This document shows positions 39,378 to 48,292 of a stretch of DNA of 60,626 nt, one piece after another. Each line of letters opens with the position of its first letter. Position 1 is the stretch's first letter. The translations under genes were made by a program, and so were the position numbers. The stretch is taken from positions 1 through 60,626 of IMG/VR virus record IMGVR_UViG_3300008113_004447, one strand, 5' to 3'. The notes under the pieces are model-generated. The model was not told where the DNA came from. It made no database searches and saw only the letters and a program-made list of their open reading frames with translations. This DNA is from a virus.

Positions 39378-40263
39378 AATTACAAGTTCGTGGCCTCATC
39401 AAGATCAAATTAAAATTGAATGGAATCTTGGCAAACGTTGCAACTACGACTGTACATATTGTCCATCAAGTATCCATGATAACTTTAGTCCGCATACCGA
39501 TATTAATTTGTTAGAAGCAACTGTGGACAAATTATGCAAGCTCGGCAAACCTCTAAGAATAAGCCTAACTGGTGGCGAGCCGTGTGTACACCCTGACATA
39601 GAAGATTTATTAGACTATTTTAAACGCAAGGGTATTTTTTGGGTCAATTTAACAACCAACGGCACTAGGGGTTATCGTTGGTATCTTCAACACGAAATGT
39701 TTTTTAATCATCTTGTGTTTAGTTTACATTTTGAACACGAATGGGCTAGAATATTTGATACTATTTTAAAATATTATGATAGTACAGAAAGAGATTTCTT
39801 TGTTAATGTAATGGCTCATCATGACTACATGCACAATGTTAAAGTTGTTGTTAAAAAGTTTGATGAAATTGGAGTCAAATATGCTGTTCGCAGAATTCGT
39901 TGGACCGAAGGTGATCATAATGTATTTGACGATTTGAAATATGATGGTAAAGATCTACAATGGATCTTGGACCATGACGCTACCGTTAAACCAAACTGTC
40001 GTATTGATGAAGAAAAAATTATCCATGCCAATGATGTGATTAAACAACACTTAAATCAATTCAAAGGTTGGCAATGCAATGCAGGCTTGGAAAGTTTGAT
40101 GATTAACTGGGACGGCGAAGTGCATCGTGCTACTTGTAGAGTAGGCGGTAGTTTAGGCAACATATATCAAGGTACCTTTACTATTCCTACCTCCCCAATT
40201 ATATGTACTAGAGATTACTGCACCTGTGCTGCAGATATACCATTATCTAAATTAAAGATTTAG
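39370..40263 (+). CDS. Radical SAM protein with C-terminal Cys-rich region
   Basis: 297 residues. CNYDCTYC (C24, C28, C31) and LTGGEPCVHPDIEDLL are canonical. The end, GWQCNAGLESLMINWDGEVHRATC then ICTRDYCTCAAD, looks like a SPASM-type auxiliary cluster site and is shared with 40247 and 46902. Overlaps 38109 by 8 nt; 17-bp convergent overlap with 40247. (Cys-rich part about residues 236-290.). Confidence 0.87.
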   Translation: MYKITSSWPHQDQIKIEWNLGKRCNYDCTYCPSSIHDNFSPHTDINLLEATVDKLCKLGKPLRISLTGGEPCVHPDIEDLLDYFKRKGIFWVNLTTNGTRGYRWYLQHEMFFNHLVFSLHFEHEWARIFDTILKYYDSTERDFFVNVMAHHDYMHNVKVVVKKFDEIGVKYAVRRIRWTEGDHNVFDDLKYDGKDLQWILDHDATVKPNCRIDEEKIIHANDVIKQHLNQFKGWQCNAGLESLMINWDGEVHRATCRVGGSLGNIYQGTFTIPTSPIICTRDYCTCAADIPLSKLKI

Positions 40264-41248
40264 TAACATGTGTCTCTGGTTGGCATGAGCATGTTTCGCG
40301 TGGACATATGATTGACTTAAAATCAATTATTGGGGCAAAGTCTTGTTCAAATGTTTCTGAAAATACATTAGGCACATTATCCCCAAATACTGACTCCTGA
40401 CACGAACCTGTTGCTGATCCGTCTGGGTTTATCAATAGTGTTTCTAACGCAACATTACACTTCCAGCCTTTAAATTTGTTCCATCGATTAACTATAATCG
40501 AATGTGCTCTAGCAGGATATGCTGACTCATCATCAAACATCACAATACTTTCGTGTGTTCTAATGTCTCCAAAGTTTCTAATAATCCAATCAGAATCAGG
40601 AACACGCTTGAGACTAGCATTAACATAGGCCAGCTGTTCTTCGTTGTAGACATCCATTCCCCGTCCAGGCGAATCAACAACTTCCTTAGTTTGAATATAC
40701 CAAGGATATTCACTTTGTTTCATCTTTTCAACATATGAAATACACTTATCCCAATTTTGTGCATCCATTAACATAAGTCCGTTTACTTTAACTCCGTTGC
40801 TGTGTAACTTATCAGCGACCGCAACATAGTGATCGATATCAGTAAACTCATTATGTCCGCTTAAAGTTACTGCATCAAAGTATGCTGAATTTTCATTCCA
40901 CCAATTTAGTGTACGAGATCCGTTGGTAATAACAGTAATGCGAACATCGTGTTGTTCTTTTATTTCTTTACAAAACTTTTCAATATGCGGCCATATAGTT
41001 GGTTCGCCGCCGCCAGTAAGCATCAAGTTAAATTTTGTTTTGTTAAGATTGTTAGTGTATGCATCGAACAATATACGGAAATTCTTGATAACTGTGTCAA
41101 TATTCTTTGGGTATCTAAATTTGTTTACATTTCCAGAACCAGGGAAACAATAAGAACAGTTGAAATTACAGATGTCAGTGGGTATAAACCTTACGTGAAG
41201 GACATCTGGTTCTTGTGTTGATATAATTTTTATAGGAATTTTTTTCAT
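40247..41248 (-). CDS. Radical SAM protein with C-terminal Cys-rich region
   Basis: 333 residues. CNFNCSYC (C27, C31, C34), LMLTGGGEPTIWPHI, and the shared end GWKCNVALETLLINPDGS...ICPRETCSCQPETHVTK. Homologous to its convergent neighbour 39370, which suggests a duplication with inversion. Last gene of the seven-gene minus-strand operon. Confidence 0.87.
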   Translation of the reverse strand: MKKIPIKIISTQEPDVLHVRFIPTDICNFNCSYCFPGSGNVNKFRYPKNIDTVIKNFRILFDAYTNNLNKTKFNLMLTGGGEPTIWPHIEKFCKEIKEQHDVRITVITNGSRTLNWWNENSAYFDAVTLSGHNEFTDIDHYVAVADKLHSNGVKVNGLMLMDAQNWDKCISYVEKMKQSEYPWYIQTKEVVDSPGRGMDVYNEEQLAYVNASLKRVPDSDWIIRNFGDIRTHESIVMFDDESAYPARAHSIIVNRWNKFKGWKCNVALETLLINPDGSATGSCQESVFGDNVPNVFSETFEQDFAPIIDFKSIICPRETCSCQPETHVTKSLI

Positions 41249-42654
41249 AATATGTGTGCCAGTTCTGGAAATATTTTTTTAGCATCCAGATGTCGAATTT
41301 CATCTAAGTTTTTAATGTACTCTTTGAAGTCTGGCAACATATGACTATGGTCTTCTGCATCAATAAATTTTAAAATGCCTTCCCATCGTTTCCAGCCATA
41401 GGGATTATGATGCCAGAAGTTGTCGTCTTGAGTGTAATTGTCCCATAACCATTGTTTAAATTCAACAAACTGTTGCCGTATTTCGTCTTTGTCTTTTTGC
41501 GGTAGTATCCTAGCACTCAAGAAAGTAGGAATATATAACAGGTGTAGATTTATGATACCGCCCCCTGTTTCATAATCATCTAATTTAAACTTATTAATTT
41601 TTTTAAAGTTCTGTTCTAACTTCCATTTAGCAAAATCGACAATATGTTTGACGTTTAACACCTGTACCGCACAAGCAACAGCACAATGTACATTATCAGG
41701 AGCATTGTCCATTAGACGTAAACTAGCTAAGATGTCTTGCCAATCGGTCGGAAATCTAATATAGCCGTTACGTAAGTGTACTGCATCGATGCTAAATGCA
41801 AACCGCACCTGTTTGAACTGTGCCCAGATATCAATTATTTCTTGGTTGACAAAAATGCCGTTTGAATTATAGCGTAGACTAATTTGTTTGGCATATCCAC
41901 GTTTAATAATTTCATCTAAGAATCTACGATGCTCTTTAATCATTAAAGGCTCACCGCCAGCAAAGTATAACTGTGTTATATTAGGAATTTGATCAAATAC
42001 ATCGTTCCAAAATTCTGGCTTCTCGTACCAAGTATTATTAAATTCTGCTGCTTTCCAATCGATTTGTTTTAACACAATAGGACTAGAAGTCATGTTAACT
42101 ACTTTAGCATGATCCTGTATCCAACGACTGCTATCGTGCGGACTACACATAACACATTTTAAATTGCAGGTATGCCCAAGCCTTAGATCTAAGTAACGAA
42201 TAACAGGAGGAACTACTCCATCTTCTGTGGTATCGGCAATTAGTTGAGCAACATCTAACCCATCGCGATTCCATTCATACATTTCCCATAGACGTTTGCT
42301 CACAATACCGTTGCTTTCTTCTTCAAAACATTTACTACAACTAGCTGGTATCTTACCTTCTAGCATTGTCTTACGTACATCACGCATATATTCATTGTTG
42401 AATGCGCTTAGAGGAGTATCCTTGCCAAAGTTTGCAGGCTCTCCGTTTTCTTTTTTAACCAATCCTACAGTATGATCGCCAGTATGAGCTCCGCTAGCGT
42501 TAGTAACACAACACAATCTAGCATCTCCATTAGGGCGAGTAGCCATATGAATCCAAGGAAGGGCACAGAAGCTATAACTTCCAGTGAGTTTCTCAATTAA
42601 TCTCTGGCCTGCACCAATACGAGTATCTTCGGGCTGTAGCCAAAATACTTTCAT
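41245..42654 (-). CDS. Twitch-domain radical SAM protein 2
   Basis: 469 residues. N-terminal twitch SFCALPWIHMATRPNGDARLCC (C30, C48, C49) with C106/C109, radical SAM site C163-NLK-C167-VM-C170, and YFAGGEPLMIKEHRRFL. Same architecture as 38109 on the other strand. ATGA overlaps on both sides. (Twitch block about residues 28-49.). Confidence 0.87.
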   Translation of the reverse strand: MKVFWLQPEDTRIGAGQRLIEKLTGSYSFCALPWIHMATRPNGDARLCCVTNASGAHTGDHTVGLVKKENGEPANFGKDTPLSAFNNEYMRDVRKTMLEGKIPASCSKCFEEESNGIVSKRLWEMYEWNRDGLDVAQLIADTTEDGVVPPVIRYLDLRLGHTCNLKCVMCSPHDSSRWIQDHAKVVNMTSSPIVLKQIDWKAAEFNNTWYEKPEFWNDVFDQIPNITQLYFAGGEPLMIKEHRRFLDEIIKRGYAKQISLRYNSNGIFVNQEIIDIWAQFKQVRFAFSIDAVHLRNGYIRFPTDWQDILASLRLMDNAPDNVHCAVACAVQVLNVKHIVDFAKWKLEQNFKKINKFKLDDYETGGGIINLHLLYIPTFLSARILPQKDKDEIRQQFVEFKQWLWDNYTQDDNFWHHNPYGWKRWEGILKFIDAEDHSHMLPDFKEYIKNLDEIRHLDAKKIFPELAHIL

Positions 42655-43712
42655 TTAACTTCCTGATCCTTAAATTTAGCAAAGGTGTTTGTAGGACCTA
42701 CCCCACAGCTTCTAGCACAGACAATCATTTTTTCCTTATACCAGTAGTCGTCCCACATAGTTTGAAATGCTTCTGAATCAATTATATCTTGTAACGGACG
42801 CTCTATTAGATTAACAGTACCCAATCTTGAACTCATATCGTCATGTTGACGTTTCATTTCGTTACGTACACCGGCAGCTTCGTCATCGCTGATAACTGTA
42901 TAAGGTATATTTGCCATCCAGCAACAAGGATAAAAATCTTTGTATGCATCGATGTACACTTCGTTTTCATGTTGTGCTTTACAATGAATAGTCGAATCAG
43001 CAAGAATTTCCTTGTAAGCCTGAATAACTTTTCTATCAATAAATTTTAAAGGAGTATCAGATGCTGGCTCAACATAATGTGTTAAATTACCAGCTCGATC
43101 TACAACAGCCTGTCTCGGTTCTATGATAAATCTACTGCTGTTTTTTAAGGTGAATCTTGCAAACCCTAATTCATCTGCCATGCGTCTTGCATCTTCAACT
43201 TGATGTTCATTATGTTTGAATCGTATAAAACACCATTCTGCATTTCCGCCAGCAGCTATAAATGCCTGTGCATTTTTTAGAACCGTTTCAAATTTAGTAC
43301 CTACTCGATACAGGTGATGTGTATCTTCTAGTCCATCTAATGCAAAGACAACAATGTGGTCCGACGGTAATGCCTGAGCTAGCTTTTGCCACCAGTCGGT
43401 TGTACGGGCACCACCATTTGTATGTACTGCTACGTGTACTGTAGGAGCAGTGATCTTTGCATATGCGCACATCTTGATTAAATCATTGTTAAGCATCGGA
43501 TCGCCGAACGTCCCGCAGAAATAGAAACTGTGCAATTGTTTCAAAAACTCTGGATACATGATGGTTTTAAAATCTTCAAAGGTCCATTCGTTGATTTTAA
43601 TCAACGGGTTTTCTTTACCGCTATCAATATTTCTACTGCACATAGGACAACTTGCTTGGCAGTTATTGGATATTTCCAAATGTACTTGTTTTATTTCGTT
43701 AAATTTAAACAT
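42651..43712 (-). CDS. Radical SAM protein, CQASCPMC tandem copy 1
   Basis: 353 residues. NCQASCPMCSRN (C18, C22, C25), FYFCGTFGDPMLNNDL in place of GGEP, VHTNGGARTTDWW, and a C-terminal set of cysteines (DFYPCCWM; VCARSCGVG) likely binding an auxiliary cluster. Close paralogue of 43705. Confidence 0.85.
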   Translation of the reverse strand: MFKFNEIKQVHLEISNNCQASCPMCSRNIDSGKENPLIKINEWTFEDFKTIMYPEFLKQLHSFYFCGTFGDPMLNNDLIKMCAYAKITAPTVHVAVHTNGGARTTDWWQKLAQALPSDHIVVFALDGLEDTHHLYRVGTKFETVLKNAQAFIAAGGNAEWCFIRFKHNEHQVEDARRMADELGFARFTLKNSSRFIIEPRQAVVDRAGNLTHYVEPASDTPLKFIDRKVIQAYKEILADSTIHCKAQHENEVYIDAYKDFYPCCWMANIPYTVISDDEAAGVRNEMKRQHDDMSSRLGTVNLIERPLQDIIDSEAFQTMWDDYWYKEKMIVCARSCGVGPTNTFAKFKDQEVK

Positions 43713-44793
43713 TAGTTTCTACAATTTTAATTTTTTGCTCATTGATACTTATGTAAGGACTGTATGGTCCGCACATTATTATACAAGTAGAACTGGATCT
43801 TTCATCCCATTTTTTCTGCCACATAGTTTGCCATTGATCAGTATCGACAATGTTTTTTAACCCTGTAGTTAACACATTAAATTTTGGAAACGATAATACC
43901 TGTTCTTGAACTTTTGCGCCTTCTTCTACAATGGAATCTTCTTCATATAAATTATACTGTTTCAATAATTTAGAATCATAACTGGTATACATGAATGCGC
44001 CAATCATACAACACGGACTCAATAGGTAGTGAGCATCGATGTACAGCTCTTTGTCATTTTGTGATTGACAATGTATCTCGTCAGCTCTCGGCCACTCTTG
44101 ATGCCCAGCAACATCATTCTTGCTAACAAACTTAACTACGCTATCTGTAGTTTGCTCTATGTTATATAAAAGTTTACCATCAGCATCTACTACAGGGAAC
44201 GGTCTACTGAATCGTTTACTATTCTTTACTGTAAAACGTTTGAAACCAATTTTGGCCGATACTTTTTCTGCTTCGCTAACCTGATGTTCGTTATGTTTGA
44301 ATTTAATAAAGACCCATTCGGCAATTCCGCCTGCTTGAATAAAGGCACAGGCATTATCGATAATTTTTTTGAACGACGTGCCGATACGATAAATGTGGTG
44401 AGTACCTTCTAGCCCGTCTAACGCAAAAATTACTCTGTGATTTGGCGGCAACGACTGTGCTAACAGTTTCCACCACGAGGCAGATCTTGCGCTGCCGTTG
44501 GTATGTATTAGAACTTCAATATTAGGAGCATGCTCTTTTACATACTCACACATTTTGATTAGATTATTATTTAGAATAGGATCGCCAAAGTCTCCACAGA
44601 AGCTGAGTTGATTAATTTGTTCTAACACATCCATTGAAAAAATTGTAATAAAGTCATCAAGACTCCAATCATTCAAAGGCAAAAGAGGATTTTCTATCCC
44701 GCCATGGATGTTTCTAGGACACATTGGACAGGATGCTTGACACCTATTAGTGATCTCAACCTGCACAATTTCTAATTGATCGAACTTAAACAT
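43705..44793 (-). CDS. Radical SAM protein, CQASCPMC tandem copy 2
   Basis: 362 residues, aligned with 42651 throughout (RCQASCPMCPRN; LSFCGDFGDPILNNNL; LIHTNGSARSASWW; FIKFKHNEHQV). C-terminal cysteines LLSPCCMIG and TCIIMCGPY are kept. Overlaps neighbours by 8 nt. Confidence 0.85.
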   Translation of the reverse strand: MFKFDQLEIVQVEITNRCQASCPMCPRNIHGGIENPLLPLNDWSLDDFITIFSMDVLEQINQLSFCGDFGDPILNNNLIKMCEYVKEHAPNIEVLIHTNGSARSASWWKLLAQSLPPNHRVIFALDGLEGTHHIYRIGTSFKKIIDNACAFIQAGGIAEWVFIKFKHNEHQVSEAEKVSAKIGFKRFTVKNSKRFSRPFPVVDADGKLLYNIEQTTDSVVKFVSKNDVAGHQEWPRADEIHCQSQNDKELYIDAHYLLSPCCMIGAFMYTSYDSKLLKQYNLYEEDSIVEEGAKVQEQVLSFPKFNVLTTGLKNIVDTDQWQTMWQKKWDERSSSTCIIMCGPYSPYISINEQKIKIVETNV

Positions 44794-46378
44794 TTAGTTT
44801 CTTATTAATATAATTTTGAACGTGGTCTTTGTATTTTTGATCAGCAGTATCTACTTCCGATACTCTCTTATCATATACATCTTCGTATTGATTTGTTTCA
44901 TTATAGATAAACAGTCGATCAGTCAGAAAAGGATTACACCCCCGTAGGCCTTTAAATCCGTTGTTTGAATAAAAATCTTTTACTAGAGTTTCAGCTTGGT
45001 ACCAATCCATTGTGTTATGTTGCCAAATAACAATGTCATTCCTGGTACTGCCTACGCCACCGCCCCTGGGAGTTGTTGATTGAAAGACTACATCTTTGTT
45101 TGCATCTTTAAAAACATCGTACCCTGGATTCTGTCTTGCCTCTAACTTAACAAGACCATTGCTTACAAGCTCTTTGGTAAATCGACTTTGATTAGTAAGT
45201 GTTTCATCATAGTCGCCTATCTCTAATATGTGTGCGCTGGCGCTTTGTCTAGTCCAATGAGTATTCAACCATGCTAAACTAGTGTTCCAGGACTCGGTAG
45301 TTTCGCCCGGTATACCGCAAATCATTTGTATGTTTGCTCTATAACGTTTAGGTGCATGTGTATCAGTGTATGTCTGAAACTCTAATAGGCCCTGTTGTAA
45401 CTTGTCAGGATCCATTCCCTTGCGCACAAGTTTACCGGCCTCATGATTAAAAGTTTCAATACCCATACTGTGGCCAAGGAAGCCTAATTTAATATAGGTG
45501 TCCCAGTGCTCTTTGTGTTTAACAACTAAGTCCCCGCGAGCAAATCCACATATCCACGGATCATATCCTAGTTCGTCGACTGCCTCTGCATATTTTTGTA
45601 ATTTCTCAGGACGGTCGTTAAACGTTTCGTCCATTACTCGCCAATTTTTAATGCCCCACTTCTCATAACCTGTTTGCATTTGACGTTTAAATTCTTCTTT
45701 GCTAACACTAACGTCTTTGGATTGTCCAAGTAATGGAAAATTACAATAGCTGCAACTAAACATACAACCACGTGCTGTTTCAATTTGCGGACAATCATAC
45801 GGGCTCATAAAATCACGAGCTTCGTAGTCTACTAGATAGCTGTCTAATGGTGTACTTGGGTAATGATATAACCCCCTAATGACTTTCTTTGTACCAAAAA
45901 ACGCAGGATCAGTTAGTAACGGTGCGCCTAATGTACCAGTAAGATGCTTGCATAACGACAAGATAGCATTCTCACCATAGCTATCTACCCAGTAGTCAAC
46001 TCCATCAGCTGGAGTAACTAGTGCATTATTGCCGCCGACTACAACAGGTATAGTGGGGTATGATAGTTTAAGCCACGTAATGAATTCATTTAAGTAAGGA
46101 CTCCACGGATTTAAAAATGCTGTGCCAAAACAGAACATAACTGTGTTGTCTGTTGTACGTGAACGTACTAGTTCCTGTAATTCTTCTAATCGCCAAAAAG
46201 CAGTAAAGTCAACGACTTCAGCGTCCCAATCATTCATACGTAAAAACGTTGCCACACGGTGTGGCCAGAGGGCTCGTTCCCAACGCTTGCCTGTTAACGA
46301 AAAGAATAATGCGTGGTTCATTGATGTCCAATTACCATAAATCTTTTGTACAAGGGCAATTCTAATTCGCCTGTCCAT
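44786..46378 (-). CDS. B12-binding-domain radical SAM protein
   Basis: 530 residues from the ATG at 46378; starts at 46399 and 46321 are also in frame. RIALVQKIYGNW is the first strand of a cobalamin-binding Rossmann domain and YPTIPVVVGGNNALV the region before its GG turn; the DxHxxG loop is not evident. Radical SAM site RGCMFSCSYC (C205, C209, C212), then MICGIPGETTESWN. This class often methylates or ring-contracts unreactive carbons. Ends with a helical tail. Confidence 0.83.
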   Translation of the reverse strand: MDRRIRIALVQKIYGNWTSMNHALFFSLTGKRWERALWPHRVATFLRMNDWDAEVVDFTAFWRLEELQELVRSRTTDNTVMFCFGTAFLNPWSPYLNEFITWLKLSYPTIPVVVGGNNALVTPADGVDYWVDSYGENAILSLCKHLTGTLGAPLLTDPAFFGTKKVIRGLYHYPSTPLDSYLVDYEARDFMSPYDCPQIETARGCMFSCSYCNFPLLGQSKDVSVSKEEFKRQMQTGYEKWGIKNWRVMDETFNDRPEKLQKYAEAVDELGYDPWICGFARGDLVVKHKEHWDTYIKLGFLGHSMGIETFNHEAGKLVRKGMDPDKLQQGLLEFQTYTDTHAPKRYRANIQMICGIPGETTESWNTSLAWLNTHWTRQSASAHILEIGDYDETLTNQSRFTKELVSNGLVKLEARQNPGYDVFKDANKDVVFQSTTPRGGGVGSTRNDIVIWQHNTMDWYQAETLVKDFYSNNGFKGLRGCNPFLTDRLFIYNETNQYEDVYDKRVSEVDTADQKYKDHVQNYINKKLNV

Positions 46379-46911
46379 AGAACATTTTCTAACTGACATT
46401 GTTGTGTAAACTCAGTTAGGTCTTTTGCGGTTCGAACATGCTCTGGAATATTATAATTGTTACTTTGTAAAACAAGCAAACTATTATGCGGCATTCCACT
46501 TAACCACAAGTCATATTGGTCCTGGGTAATATGTTCACAGCTGGTATTGATAACAACATCAGCATCGCTACGTATTTCGCACATATCGGAAGTGATAGCA
46601 CGAAACATCCCAGCCATCTCTTCTTTTTTATTCATCATGGTAGCAATAGGTTCGCACAATGGATCGATGTCAATGCTACGAATAGTAGTTACGCAGATGT
46701 CGCTTTGGAATAACATACTTGCTAATACTCCAACCCACCCTCCATGAATGTCAATGCTGACAACTTTGTTTACATTTTTACGAAGGTTAGTAATTAACCA
46801 TTCTTTGCTTTTAAGTTGTCCCTGCCAAAAGGCATCCATGGTCCTCATAGGATCAGGACTTTGGCGGATGGCCTGCATCCAATAATGTAGGTGTTCTGTA
46901 TCTATTTGCAT
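46318..46911 (-). CDS. SAM-dependent methyltransferase-like protein
   Basis: 197 residues. VVSIDIHGGWVGVLASML fits motif I of class I methyltransferases, IRSIDIDPLCEPIATMM motif II (acidic end of strand 2) and DADVVINTSCEHI motif IV. NTSCEHI with LVLQSNNY suggests a small-molecule or peptide methyltransferase. Overlaps both neighbours, so it is part of the radical SAM operon. Confidence 0.75.
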   Translation of the reverse strand: MQIDTEHLHYWMQAIRQSPDPMRTMDAFWQGQLKSKEWLITNLRKNVNKVVSIDIHGGWVGVLASMLFQSDICVTTIRSIDIDPLCEPIATMMNKKEEMAGMFRAITSDMCEIRSDADVVINTSCEHITQDQYDLWLSGMPHNSLLVLQSNNYNIPEHVRTAKDLTEFTQQCQLENVLWTGELELPLYKRFMVIGHQ

Positions 46912-47879
46912 TTTGGTATCTTGCTATCTGCTGAACTCACACAGTTAGGAGTAATGCAGCGTTGAGGAGTTTTAAATAACTCAAATTTTTCTAAAGAGCC
47001 TAACGGTTCATCATGACAACTATATGATCTTTTAACTTCCTCACCTCTTATTATAACACTTTGATATCCGCTATTGCAATCCCAGTCTTTAAATTTGTTA
47101 AAACCGTAGGCATTGAATCGTTCTGCTTGATCGAATAAATGTTTAGTGCCGTCTGCTTCATATAGGGCAATTTGGTAAGTGTCTTCACCATTAGCACGTT
47201 GTGGAAATCCTGTTTGCATCTTGTGTATCATGTCTTCGGTATAGCCATCAACGATGCCCGATGCAGTTGGATTACTCTGTGGCTTTAGCGTTACGTTGAT
47301 TCCACGCTTATGGAAACGTTCCATGCGTTCATACAGTTCATAAAACTTTTCAGGTACCATTACTTGATTGATTGTAACGTGTACTAGTTCGTATTGTAAC
47401 TGTAAACACTTGTCGCCAAACTCTTGTTCCTTGGCAAACTCATCGTGAAAGCTGGCTGTAATACTTCTACGTTGTAACAGCGCAGTGTTGGCACACCAAG
47501 TGTTCCACCATTTGCTACCGGGACTCAAATTGGTAGTCATATGGATACTTTGGTAAGGGCTTTCGGTTTCGTCCAAATGTTTAACAAGATCATTTAACTG
47601 TTTATAAGCAGTGGGCTCACCGCCCGAGAAGCTCCAATGAAATTGATTGAATCCATTTTCACGAGCCTGTCGTTTGATTTCATCTACTGTTCGTTTGTAT
47701 ACATCTAACGATTGGTGATCTACTTTGTCACTGCGGGCATAGGGCCAACAGTAGCTACATTTATAATTGCAAAATCTTCCCAAAATCCAGCTAGTAGAAA
47801 ACAACGGTTGGCTTAACATTGTTCGTTGTCCAAATCGTACAATATTGTTAAACGGAATATTTTGAAAATTAGTTGTCAT
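46902..47879 (-). CDS. Radical SAM protein, first gene of the minus operon
   Basis: 325 residues. CNYKCSYC (C37, C41, C44), FSGGEPTAYKQLNDLV, and an end with WDCNSGYQSVIIRGEEVKRSYSC then CITPNCVSSADSKIPKCK, comparable with 39370 and 40247. Leads a seven-gene run (46902 down to 40247) in which all genes overlap. A TAAATA motif lies 10 nt upstream. (Cys-rich end about residues 272-325.). Confidence 0.87.
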   Translation of the reverse strand: MTTNFQNIPFNNIVRFGQRTMLSQPLFSTSWILGRFCNYKCSYCWPYARSDKVDHQSLDVYKRTVDEIKRQARENGFNQFHWSFSGGEPTAYKQLNDLVKHLDETESPYQSIHMTTNLSPGSKWWNTWCANTALLQRRSITASFHDEFAKEQEFGDKCLQLQYELVHVTINQVMVPEKFYELYERMERFHKRGINVTLKPQSNPTASGIVDGYTEDMIHKMQTGFPQRANGEDTYQIALYEADGTKHLFDQAERFNAYGFNKFKDWDCNSGYQSVIIRGEEVKRSYSCHDEPLGSLEKFELFKTPQRCITPNCVSSADSKIPKCK

Positions 47880-47889
47880 AAAGTGCTAA

Positions 47890-47895
47890 TATTTA
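47890..47895 (-). promoter_or_regulatory. TAAATA late-promoter-like motif
   Basis: Minus-strand TTAAATATT, 10 nt before the ATG at 47879; would drive the radical SAM operon. Confidence 0.5.
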
Positions 47896-47907
47896 ACCGA
47901 TAACCGC

Positions 47908-47936
47908 TTGCATTATGTTAAACAAGGTTATATAAT
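47908..47936 (+). promoter_or_regulatory. Sigma70 promoter TTGCAT-N17-TATAAT
   Basis: -35 at 47908-47913, -10 at 47931-47936, spacer 17. The tRNA-like gene starts 7 nt after the -10, where transcription should begin. Confidence 0.75.
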
Positions 47937-47942
47937 AATAGT

Positions 47943-48054
47943 GTGGTCGTGAGTGGAATATGGCAGACCTCCAGCTCGTTGGGAAACGATGTTAGGGTGA
48001 GAGGCAACGTCTTAGACATCGCCTTTGTAGGTTCGAATCCTACCGACCACACCA
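47943..48054 (+). tRNA. Atypical 112-nt tRNA-like gene, anticodon unresolved
   Basis: Acceptor GTGGTCG/CGACCAC, T-arm GTAGG-TTCGAAT-CCTAC, discriminator A and encoded CCA are excellent, and GAGTGGAATATGGCAGACCTC resembles a Leu/Ser-type D-arm. The middle is far too long: TCGTT-GGGA-AACGA is a perfect tetraloop hairpin and GATGT/ACATC another stem. No 7-nt anticodon loop can be placed. Either an unusual class II tRNA, a tRNA with an insertion, or a tRNA-like RNA. Confidence 0.6.
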
Positions 48055-48099
48055 ATTACTATTATAAGTAGTAGAACATAACTATAAGGAAAAAATATT

Positions 48100-48288
48100 A
48101 TGTCAACAGTTGATCAATTAAAAGCAGACTTCGAAGCATTCTTGGCAGAGGACGCAAAGTTTACAGCAGGTAATGGCGCAGCAGGTACTCGCGCTCGTAA
48201 AGCTCTACAAGAAGTTGCCAAGGGTGTTAAAGCTCGCCGCAATGAAATTACGACAGAAAAGAACGCCCGCAAAGAAGCCAAGGCTTAA
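48100..48288 (+). CDS. Histone-H1-like basic protein
   Basis: 62 residues. QLKADFEAFLAEDAKFTAGN then AAGTRARKALQEVAKGVKARRNEI matches the bacterial histone-H1-like (Hc1-type) pattern (...GNxxAGTRARKALxExxK...), with a basic KNARKEAKA tail. Probably binds DNA non-specifically, on phage or host chromosome. AAGGA ribosome binding site. Confidence 0.7.
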   Translation: MSTVDQLKADFEAFLAEDAKFTAGNGAAGTRARKALQEVAKGVKARRNEITTEKNARKEAKA

Positions 48289-48292
48289 TACA

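Noticed and set aside
48173-48292. N-terminal extension of the 48293 gene
   Set aside because: It lies in another frame of the histone-like gene; ATG 48293 follows its stop directly.
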